In this document: positions 55,123 to 64,000 of the stretch, piece after piece
Numbering within the stretch: the first letter of the stretch is position 1
How the letters are laid out: each line of letters opens with the position of its first letter
Assembly: GCF_018873765.1 (NCBI RefSeq)
Contig: NC_057920.1
Span: 14,769,307-14,833,306 of the forward strand
DNA from: Telopea speciosissima
Lineage: Eukaryota > Streptophyta > Magnoliopsida > Proteales > Proteaceae
Direction of reading: 5' to 3'
Length of the DNA: 64,000 bases
Position numbers and translations under genes: made by a program
The notes under the pieces: generated by a model
Databases searched by the model: none
The model's input: only the letters and a program-made list of their open reading frames with translations
Told to the model about the DNA's origin: nothing

Positions 55123-56127
55123 CTGAACAAGAAAAAAAAAAAGAAGCTGGATAAGTACAGGTCATTTATATCAAATAAACACTACATGTATATTTTCAGG
55201 GCACAAAATACATCTCACTAATTTTCTGCATCCATCAATTCAACAGATGAATAATGTAATGAACACAATACCTGAACAAAGAAAAAATATAGGGTATGGT
55301 CTGCCTGTACAGGAAAGAAAGAACAGTGGGGGGAAGGAAATAAGAGTGGGGATGTTACATGCACTTTCCATTTCAGCAAAGAAACCAAATTAAGGATAGC
55401 CATCTCCCTCTTCCCCTACCATAACCCATGTTTTCTAATTTCCAATCGTTACTTGCTTGACAAATATAATAATTAGAAGTACATTAAAAAAATTTAAAAA
55501 TTAAGCTTAGATCAGATATAATAATCTAAGGATGGAGTTCCACATGCATGTACAAAGGCTCGACACAAAGACAACTTTTAAAACTAATACAATGGTTTTC
55601 TAATCACTCATTCTCTATTGGGTAAAGAGTTTTTTTTATTTTAATTACTATACTACCTGCTGAGAGGTCGACATGCAATTCTGTCTAGTATATGTTCATT
55701 CAAAGATTCTCCTCCATCTCCATGTGAATTAGGGGAGCAATGGCTACACTAGAAATGAAAATAACTACAAAAGCCCAATCCAAAAATGATGTGTAACAGA
55801 TGTTGACTGCGTGATGGTCCTGCTGCCAGGGAGGGGGTATTTAAAACGTTGAGTATATTGAGACAGAATTTCGAGAGCAAAAAATATAAAATTTCATTTG
55901 TCTGTCAAGTCTGCTTGAAGTTTGAAGCTTCCTACTCAAGGATAATATGGAGATCCCTCATTTGGGGAAGTGGGGGAAATGAGAGGAAAAAGGAGGATGA
56001 AACTGCAGAAAACTTGAGGGTATGATTACCAGTGTACAAGAGCTTCAACCTTCAAAGGGAAAAGGAAGCATCTTCTGTAAATCAGGTTGTTTTGCTTACA
56101 TAGGCCAAGAACATAAGTTATGAAATG
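55123..56127. other. Intron or upstream sequence of the RING gene
   Basis: No exon-like conserved segment is recognised on either strand and no repeat ends are seen. Confidence 0.35.
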
Positions 56128-56142
56128 CAGGCATAACAATTA

Positions 56143-56314
56143 CAAAAAAAGGCATACCCAGTGCATTAGGGCCCCACCACTACGGGGGCCTGGGAAGGGT
56201 CATAGCATACACAGCCTTACCTCGACTTTGAAGAGAGACTGTTTCTCGACTCGAACCCACTACCACTAGATCGCAATGAAGCAGCCTTACCATTGTGCCA
56301 AGGCCCACCCCCCT
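56143..56314 (-). mobile_element. Full-length tRNA-derived SINE (Au-like), 172 bp
   Basis: A 15-bp perfect target duplication caggcataacaatta is at 56128-56142 and 56315-56329. On the minus strand the element starts gggggtgggccttggcac (A-box-like GGCCTTGGCACAATGG), has a B box GGGTTCGAGTC near 56250, and ends gcactgggtatgcc plus T7. The internal pol III promoter and T tail fit plant Au-type SINEs, and the family name is inferred. Confidence 0.93.
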
Positions 56315-56452
56315 CAGGCATAACAATTAAAAACGGAACATAAGATTTCTCCCATGCTCATTGAGCAATGATCTAGAGACAAAAAGTTAATGCTACAAAT
56401 TTGAGTCTCTACAAGAAAGGACTGCATTTTTAAGTAATACAAAAAATGCTTG

Positions 56453-56579
56453 TATTGTAACATAGAGTTTAAGAGTATTATGGTCATTATATTGTAACCC
56501 TAATTTCTACCCATTCTACTATAAATAAAGAGGGCTTGTGTCAGCCAAGACACAAGTAACAACTTCCCAAATCCCAACA
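56453..56579 (+). repeat. Copia-B 5' LTR
   Basis: 127 bp, with a TATA-like ctataaataaag near 56519. Followed directly by TGGTATCAGAG. About 15 substitutions from the 3' copy. Confidence 0.9.
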
Positions 56580-56595
56580 TGGTATCAGAGCAGAG

Positions 56596-56860
56596 CATAG
56601 TTGTCAAGGCGTCGCCTAGGAGAGACGCCATAGTTATCAAGGCGTCGCCATGGCGGGCGCCTTGGACACTGTGGCGGGAGCCTTGCCGCCATGGCGGTGT
56701 CGCCTTGATTTTTGACCCTCTAAAACGCCATGGTCGCCTTCCCACCTTGATAACTATGAGAGACGCCTAGGCGTCCAGGCGCCTTGGTCGCCTTGGTGGC
56801 CTACTTGTTGTCACCTTGATTTTTTACCCTCACCAACGCCTAACCGCCATAACAACTATA
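56596..56860. mobile_element. hAT-type MITE in the Copia-B primer site, split
   Basis: The ends catagttgtcaagg and aacaactata are inverted. The flanks gagcagag and gagtaaag form an imperfect 8-bp duplication. The element lies just after the tRNA primer site. Its own sequence is interrupted by the next MITE. Confidence 0.75.
56629..56758. mobile_element. 130-bp MITE nested inside a MITE of the same family
   Basis: The ends CATAGTTATCAAGG and CCTTGATAACTATG are perfect 14-bp inverted repeats. A perfect 8-bp target duplication agagacgc is at 56621-56628 and 56759-56766. The inside is made of ggcgcc/ccttgg words. Confidence 0.95.
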
Positions 56861-57229
56861 GAGTAAAGATCCACCTTGGGATCTTCCCCATGACACCTCT
56901 CTCTCCGCCATTTCCTGGCTCAGCCATATCCATCTCTCTTTCTCCTCTCGGTTTCTCCCTCTCTCTTTACACCGCCACAGCCCAGTGCCGCCACCACCTT
57001 CCGCCTTCAGCCTGTCTCTCGGTTCCTTCCTTGGAACCTTAAGCCTTGTTTCACCCTTGCTGGTGAATTTTGCTCCCACCAAGGGATCCTTTTTTGTTTG
57101 TTTACCTATAATTTAAACTTGATCTGATGGTTCAATCCCAGATCTGTTTTTTTGCTTGTTCAAGCAACACTTTCCCTTGTAGCATGCATTGGTGTTTTTT
57201 TTCCTGACATTGTTCGTGCAGTTTTTTTT

Positions 57230-57818
57230 AGATCAGCAACTATGTCGAAGGGTTCCACCGTATCAACCGTAATGATTTCCATACACAGCCTGTCAGCTCT
57301 GTTAAACTTGACAAGAGTAATTATTTGATGTGGTCGAAGTCTTGCCTCCTTTCGATCGATTTCCATGGTTTTTCGAAATATCTCACAGGTGATTTGGTGA
57401 AGCCTACGATGGCCAATTCTTCTCAATGGAAGTGGAGTTCTGACAAATCCCTTTGTGATGGCCTTTCTGGTGAATTCGATGCACCCCAATATTGCTAGGG
57501 GATATCTTTTACTTGATATTGCTGGCAAGATTTGGCAGGCTGCAAAGGAAACTTATTCTTAGGTTGGGAATGCCTCCCAGGTGTACGAACTGCGACAACA
57601 AATCAGCGGCATCAAGCAGAAGGAGATGACACTCTCCCAGAATTACTCTGAGTTACGAGGTATGTGGAAGGAACTTGATTTTTATGAAACAAGAAGACAA
57701 GCTCTGGTGATGCATCTGCCTTTCAGAAACGAGAAGACAAGCTCAGAGCTGGACTCTACTTACTTGACAGTGGTTCCTCTACTCAGGCTCATCACACGGA
57801 TTCTTCTATTGTTGCTTT
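57230..57818 (+). pseudogene. Copia-B gag remnant
   Basis: Reading frames change several times. KLDKSNYLMWSKSCLLSI and FSKYLTGD are the copia gag N-terminal pattern, then GKIWQAAKETYS and QVYELRQQISGIKQKEMTLSQNYSEL are the central helices. No zinc knuckle remains. It is followed by a MITE at 57819. Confidence 0.8.
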
Positions 57819-57915
57819 TATAGTTGTCAGGCAGCACCTTCAGCGCCTTGTTGGTGTCGCCTTGATTTTGGACCCTCTTCAACGCCTTCGTCACTAAGAT
57901 GCCGTGACAACTATG
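57819..57915. mobile_element. 97-bp MITE of the CATAGTTGTCA family
   Basis: The ends tatagttgtca and tgacaactatg are inverted. The flanks gttgcttt (57811-57818) and gctgcttt (57916-57923) are an 8-bp duplication with one mismatch. Same family as the MITE pair at 56596-56860. Confidence 0.85.
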
Positions 57916-57923
57916 GCTGCTTT

Positions 57924-60435
57924 GGCCGAGTTGCGTTTATGGCACCAGCGTTTGGGATATCCTACGTTTGGCACTTTATCTACTGTTGTTCCTACTTTGT
58001 TTTCTAAATGTAACCCGAATCAGTTTTCTTGTGATGCTTGTGTTTTTGCAAAGCAAACTAGAAATACTTATTCCAGTTCGGGAAATAAAAGTTTGGTTCC
58101 ATTCTCATTAATTCATTTTGATGTATGGGGCCCAACCTGTTGTGTCTTTGTATCTGGTTATCGCTGGTTCGTATCATTTATTGATTGTCATAATCGGCTC
58201 AATTGGATCTACTTGACGCATCAGAGGAGTGAGGTGTCTCATTGTGTTAGGTGTTTCCATCAATCAGTGCAGACTCAGTATGATGCTTGGGTTCAGATCC
58301 TTCGTACTGACAAGAGGTGACTCATTCTCTTATATTCAAGATGTATGTCCCTGCCAAATATTGGAGTAAAGTTGTTCTTTCTGCTACTTATTGATAAACC
58401 AGATGCCGTCTCGCATATTGGCTTCCCGCTGCCTCAATGGTTCCTCTTCATTTATTGTTCCTCCCAAGGTCTTTAGTTGCGTATGTTTTGCACGTGATAA
58501 TCACCTTCATGGGAAACTTGATCCACAAGGCCTACGGTGTATTTTATTGGGTATTCAGCTACCCAGAAGGGGTTCAAATGTTATCACCCTCCTCGTCGTA
58601 TGGTGGTCACGATGGATGTTGTGTTTCATGAGACAAAGGCCTATTATTCTTTATCGGCACCTCTTTAGGGGGAGTCTGTTGCTTTACGGGAAGATGTGCT
58701 ATTGGTTGTACCCCTTGAAGTTGGTCTAGTACTTCCACGAGAGGAGTGTTTGGTTGAGATGGTGACGACAAACAATGTGGTTGCGCCTAAGCCTAAGCCT
58801 CCTGTTCGGGGGGAGCCCAAATAATCACGGGTTTTTTCTTGAACAAAGACAAAGCAAGTTGATAACACCACAACTAAGCCATTCCAATTGCCTACCCCTG
58901 ATCCAGGGTCCACCTCCCCATCTGGTAATCTCCCTCCTCCTACTGATACTGATGAGTCTCTTGATTTACCTATTGCTCTCCATAAGGGAACTAGGAGTCT
59001 CGGACCTACACACAGCATCCTATCTCCCATGTAGTGTCATATGATTCTTTGTCTCCTTCATATCAAACTTTGTACCTCCCTTGTACTCTGTTTCTATTCC
59101 TTCGAACTGGCAGGAGGCTTTTACAGATTCTAGGTGGAAGGATGCTATGCTTGAAGAAATGAGAGCTCTTCAGGAAAATGACACATAGGATCTAGTACCC
59201 CTTTCTCCTACTAAGAAGCATGTAAGGTGCAAGTTGGTACAAACCGTTAAACAACATGCAGACGGGACTGTAGATCAACAAGGCCAAAGGCTTTACTCAG
59301 AATTATGGCATCGACTACCAGGACACATTTGCACTTGTCACCAAGATGAACACATCCGAGTAATTCTTTCACGTGCAGTGAATTTCTGAAGGGAGAAGCA
59401 GCAACTTGATGTCAAGAATGTCTTTCTTCATGGTGAGCTGCAGGAAGACGTGTACATGGATATCCCTCTAGGTTTCTCTTGTCAAAAGACACAAGAAAAG
59501 GTGTGCAAGTTGAAAACGGCATTGTATGGGTTGAAGCAATCTCTACGTGCTTGGTTTGGTCGGTTCCATAAGGCTATGGTATAAGTGGGGATTCAAACAG
59601 AGTAATGTTGATCACACCTTATTTGTTAAACAGGTTGGTGATCATATTACTATCTTAATTGTGTATGTTGATGACATCGTTGTCATTGGGAATGATCCTA
59701 TTGATATAGCTACTCTAAAAGCCTACTTAGGCAGGGAGTTTGAAATTAACGACATGGGCAAGTTGTGGTATTTCCATTGGAAGTTTTATTTATTTGTCTC
59801 ACACTAGGCCTGACAAAGCCTATGTTGTGAGTTTGATGATTCAGTACATGCATGACCCTTGCTTTTCTCATATGGAGGTGGTGTATCCGATTCTATGGTA
59901 CCTTAAGTCAGCTCCAGAAAAAGGTGCCCTCTTTTCGCCTTATGATCACATGCACGTAGAGGCCTTCACTAATGGAAATTGTGCTGGTTCACCAGATGAT
60001 AGGAGGTCCACATCTGGATATTGCACTTTTGTTGGTGGTAATCTTGTTACCCAACGTAGCAAGAAGCAGGTTGTGGTAGTTTGGTCTAATGCAAAGGCTG
60101 AGTTTCGTGCTATAGCACAGGGTATTTGTGAGTTGTTACGGCTTCAGGGTCGTCTCCATGATTTGGGCTTGCCTATTCGTGTTCCGATGATGTTGTACTG
60201 TGACAGCAAGGCTGCGATTAGCATTGCACAAAACCCGGTTCAGCATGATCGCACCAAGAATGTTGAAATTGATCATCACTTCATCCAAGAGAAGCTGGAG
60301 CAAGGACTTATTTGCATCCCTTCTGTGAAATCTAGTAAGCAATTAGCTGATGTCCTCACAGAAGGACTTAGTAGTAAGATGTTTCATCCAATTTTGTGCA
60401 AGTTGGGCATGTGTGATATCTATGCACCAACTTAA
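57924..60435 (+). pseudogene. Copia-B pol remnant
   Basis: 57916-58320 encodes the pre-integrase LWHQRLGYP, then CDACVFAKQTRNTYSS and HFDVWGP of integrase. The DDE region is cut short at 58320. 58391-58630 holds the LDPQGLRCILLGI capsule. RT is fragmentary from 59100: [18 protein letters not shown] and VYVDDIVV. RNase H at 59740-60435 has EAFTNGNCAGS with Asn for the catalytic Asp, SKKQVVVVWSNAKAEF, and a QLADVLTEGLSS tail. Numerous stops. Confidence 0.88.
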
Positions 60436-60442
60436 GGGGGAG

Positions 60443-60569
60443 TATTGCAATATAGATTTTAGGAGTATTATGGTTATTATATCGTAATCCTAATTTCTAC
60501 TCATTCTATTATAAATAAAGAGGGCTAGTGTCAGTCTAGACACAAGTCACAATTTCCCAAATTCCAATA
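60443..60569 (+). repeat. Copia-B 3' LTR
   Basis: 127 bp matching the 5' LTR, ending CAATA before the target duplication gcttg. The polypurine tract aagggggag ends at 60442. Confidence 0.9.
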
Positions 60570-60574
60570 GCTTG

Positions 60575-61805
60575 ATTGATTTTGGAGGCAGGATAAAAAA
60601 CAAACTCAGCCATATCCCAACTTAATGGGGTCGGCTACATGGATCCAAACAAAACAAAGTAGGGAAAACAGAGTTCTAACCAAAAAGGGAAACAAAGATG
60701 GAAAAAGAAAAAAGATGAAGGATAGTAAGAGGAAGGAGAAGTGATATGATTCAAATTGAAGGAGCTAAAAGAGCTAGGGGCAAACCTAAAATGACCACAG
60801 GAGAAGTGGTAAGGAAGGACATGCAAAGTCTAGGTCTAGTACCAAGTATGACCTTGGACAGAGCCTATTGGAGAGCAAAGATCCATGTCGCAGACCCCAT
60901 TTAGCATGGAATATATCATTTTAAATATGAATAACATTTATTAAATGGTTTCTTGTTCACAGAGGCACTCAACATAGCTATATAATCCTGAAAGAGGGGA
61001 AACTGACATGATTACTCCACAACAAATTTCATAGAAAATCCGTAACTTAATTACAACTGCTCGTATCTAATACATTAAGAAAGCATTGGTCCCATTCCAT
61101 AACCGGAACTTGTGCGGTCCAAGACAGAAAGTAACACAAAATGACAAAAGGCAAATAGACATAATTGTAAGTCATACCAAGAAGCATCCCAGCATGCAGG
61201 ATCCAAATTGTTAGTTCAGTACCACACACACCATAAAGCCAATCAGGCATACATGAAAAGCTAGATATTTGAGGCATCTACGTGACTCCGTCATCATTCA
61301 TGCTTGTGTTTGTAAGTTCCTTGATGCAGTTGCATTGGACTGGTTGGATCCAGTATGGAGGTCTAGACGCAAGCTTGGGAGGCCCAAAAGGTGCTAGTAG
61401 CAGTCCAATTGGCCAAAAACACGCTTTGAGTAGTTATGTTATAGATTGGACTCTCTTTTTTTTTGAGTTTCATTGTAACAAGCCTAATTTATAAGTATGG
61501 GTGAAGTTAGTACCCGGGATTACGAGTAAAGTGTTTTGAGATAGATGTACTTTTAAGTCAGTATAAGATATTGATTTGGAGTCCTTATGCATCAGTTTAG
61601 GAAAATTAAAAGGTTATATATATGTATACCTCCCCCTACCCATCAGTTAAGCATGATTTAAATAATAGACTAGAAGTATTTTTAATAGTTTTGGAGCTGT
61701 TGAGTCTGCATTTAGGATTGGTATCCCAAACCTGATTTCTTCTTTCTTCTTATTCTGATACGCTCTTATCAGGTGTGATCTTTTACCCTCTTCCCTTCTA
61801 CTATT
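60575..61805. other. Unrecognised spacer
   Basis: No coding family and no repeat ends were recognised. The short ORFs here lack any conserved segment. Confidence 0.35.
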
Positions 61806-61822
61806 CTTCTTCTTACTTCATA

Positions 61823-61903
61823 AGGGGGTACCCAGTGCATGAGGCTCCCACCACTGCAGGGTCTGTGACTCTGGGGAGGGTAATAATGTACACAGCCTCA
61901 CCC
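61823..61903 (-). mobile_element. SINE, short 5'-truncated copy with perfect target duplication
   Basis: The 17-bp perfect duplication cttcttcttacttcata at 61806-61822 and 61904-61920 encloses only 81 bp of the SINE 3' end (minus orientation, ending gcactgggtacccc). It was therefore inserted in truncated form. Confidence 0.92.
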
Positions 61904-61920
61904 CTTCTTCTTACTTCATA

Positions 61921-63633
61921 TTTCTCTTAATTCCACACCAGCTTAAACCCTTGTTTCTGGTTCAATTTTCAGGTTGCTAAATTTGGTCATCTTTCTTATT
62001 CTAGTTCTTACTAAGTCCTATCGGTTCTACATAGATCCTAGTATAATTATAGTTTTTATTTCTAGAATCTTTCTAGAACCCTTAACTGCTTTATTCCCAC
62101 TAATAAAATATCCAACCACACAATTTGATGTGGAAGGCTAATAAATAACATTCACACTTCTTAAAATCCAAAAGTACAGAAAATTTTATCCATGGTTAGC
62201 ATGGTTCGATATCGATTGTGAACCTCTACCAAATATGACAAGAAATCTTCAGGCTCTTAACAGAAAATGTTGAGTTAGCTTCATGTATTAAGTAAATATA
62301 TAATCAACCCCAAAGCCCTCCAACTCTATCACGAATCATATCTTTTAACAATTGTAAGTTGTCAAATCCTTTCTCACTATCCTAGACCAGATACTTTCAA
62401 GCCCTAGTTCTTTAGTGCTTCAACCTGTATCAAATCACTTTGCTGTCATTATTCTCTGATGTGGTGCAAAAGACCAAATCCTCTACTATATAACTCAGAT
62501 CTACATGATGCATATGACTAGATGCTAATATTTGTTGTTGTTCTAATATATTGTCAAAAAATTACAGTTTCACTTGACTTCTGCCTAGTTCCCGATATTC
62601 ATGGTTACATCACTAAAACACCAAAACGATATACCTAGGTCACAACTAAAATTTTGACCACTTCCATAGACTTTTCTCTTTTCATGGACCCAAACTATAA
62701 TAAACCAAAGTAATAGAGAATATGGGATAACCTTTGATGAGTCCAATGCATCAAAATTCACAGTTAAAAAGCCACAAACGTTGAACATTTTTATATTGTA
62801 CCATCATCAAATGTATATTACTATGAAAATAGTACCTGAACTTTCAATCACATACCAATGGAAAGCATCAAAGTTACAAAAGGAGCCTAAGTATACAGTA
62901 TCAACAATATAGGACATTATCGTGATAAGTATGATACCAACCACAAGAACATATGGCCATTTTGTAATATGAAGTGCAATCTTTAATAATTCAACATACG
63001 TCTAGAGCACACTTAATTCAAAAATAAAATCTAAACTTCGACTTTTAATTTAAAACAGAAGAAAAAAAATTGAATTTTATCTACAGATTTCCATCTTCTA
63101 TTGGCCATCTCTCGTTTCTAAAAATAACTGCGCTGAGTTACAAGTCAATAGGGTCAACTTTAAGTCAAAGGGGCTCCCAAAGGGTATTTTCATGTCCCAG
63201 GTGGTCCTTCGGTGGTGGAGGGCTGTTTGGAAAGAGGAAAAATCTGAGAAGGGGTTATTAAAGTTGCAAGGGAGAGGGGAAATCGCATAAGAAGAGGGGG
63301 GGGGGAAGGAACACACAAAACCAGCCACGCAGTCTCTTCACAAATACAAACTCAATTCATCTTTTTCAATCTATTCAATGATGGGAAAATACACCATATA
63401 TAAAGAGAAATAAAAGACTCCTAAAAATAAAGACTAACTCTCTAACAAGGAAACTAAGAACAATTGGGAAACCAAATACCCTACGTAGCTAACTTCTAAA
63501 ATAAACAGAATAAAATAAACTAAAAGACATTATTTCCCCAAATAACATAAATTCAAAAAATCCTACTAGATCCAAAAACTCAAACAGGATTTGGTTCATC
63601 TCCATCTAGATACACAAATGGGTTTGGGTCGGT
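61921..63633. other. Unrecognised AT-rich spacer
   Basis: No supported genes or repeats. A G12 run occurs near 63297. Confidence 0.35.
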
Positions 63634-63969
63634 TCAAGGTAGATAACTTGCATCAATTCCCCCAGTGTTGAGAAAAACTCGCCCACGAGTTTTGTAAAAC
63701 AAGAGAATCAGCACCACTCGATTGGAATCCACAAATATAAACTTTGATGGGGCGATGATGCAATGCATCTCATGATCAACTGTCATGATCTTCTGATGAT
63801 CGTTAACAAACGACATCTCTTCGACGGGAATTTGATCGTTGGGTTTCACAAATGAAATCGGATTGTCGATCAATTCTTCAATTGCAACCTTGATCTGACC
63901 ATTAGCTTGATTGTCATGTTCGTTGGCCACCACTGATCCGCCTTTTGAAGATTCTATCATGATTGACAC
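63634..63969 (-). other. Open frame, possible retroelement remnant
   Basis: 112 codons on the minus strand with no recognised domain. The C-terminal FYKTRGRVFLNTGGIDASYLP resembles text seen near the ends of plant LTR-element open frames, but I cannot place it in a domain. The frame could be chance or part of an element that continues past the window. Confidence 0.25.
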
Positions 63970-64000
63970 CTTATCATAGAAGCGATTATTATTGTCGGCA

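Larger units (their letters stand above)
56453..60569 (+). mobile_element. Small-LTR Ty1-copia element (Copia-B), 4.1 kb
   Basis: LTRs 56453-56579 and 60443-60569 (127 bp each) begin TATTG and end CAACA/CAATA. The perfect target duplication gcttg is at 56448-56452 and 60570-60574. The primer site TGGTATCAGAG follows the 5' LTR, and a purine tract aagggggag precedes the 3' LTR. Gag and pol are heavily decayed, with deletions between gag and integrase and through the RT start. Two or three MITEs are inserted in it. Confidence 0.93.

Noticed and set aside
60136..60342. Minus-strand frames opposite the copia RNase H regions
   Set aside because: These are shadow frames of the plus-strand RNase H of Copia-B.

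Overview
The window is nuclear DNA of a flowering plant. It holds spliced genes with GT-AG introns, AT-rich spacers, plant LTR retrotransposons, plant MITEs, a tRNA-derived SINE family resembling the plant Au SINEs, and an endogenous plant pararetrovirus. The species cannot be read from the sequence. A very large TE-filled intron in a housekeeping gene suggests a TE-rich genome.

Three cellular genes are supported. (1) 3071-4466 (+) is a four-exon gene for a 331-residue protein I do not recognise; its core promoter lies in a perfect-spacing 195-bp tandem duplication. (2) 17050-49726 (-) is the translocon-associated protein alpha subunit (TRAP-alpha, SSR1). Eight coding exons can be followed with consistent splice phases to a 256-residue protein. 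Exons 4 and 5 are separated by a 28.7-kb intron, which fills 45% of the window. (3) 52436-55122 (-) is the 3' part of a RING-H2 E3 ligase of the BIG BROTHER type, four exons; its 5' exons are not recognisable in the window.

The giant TRAP-alpha intron is a stack of insertions. At 21100-29427 lies a rearranged caulimovirid (petuvirus/florendovirus-like): a 4.35-kb block with capsid-type, protease, RT and RNase H remnants, flanked by two ~1.9-kb inverted arms. Each arm carries movement-protein and promoter sequence. At 30083-40679 a Ty1-copia element with a 5-bp target duplication is split by a complete 4.9-kb hAT element (8-bp target duplication). At 40685-44795 is a Ty3-gypsy fragment that was itself split by a 1.76-kb Mutator-like element carrying the first exon of an NDR/tricorner-type kinase. 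A further gag fragment, an LTR and a SINE follow to 47231. A 656-bp hAT of the same family as the 4.9-kb one sits in intron 6.

Outside that gene, 7190-14110 holds a decayed copia, a LINE with a large LTR-like insertion, and tandem duplications. 56453-60569 is a small-LTR copia element (TSD gcttg) with MITE-in-MITE nesting in its primer-binding site. The remaining spacers hold MITEs, SINEs and unrecognised sequence. All retroelement and viral reading frames are broken or interrupted; the host gene exons are intact.

The most notable feature is the inverted-repeat pararetrovirus inside an intron of a gene expected to be widely transcribed. A read-through pre-mRNA could fold into a ~1.9-kb viral hairpin. 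This is inference and untested.
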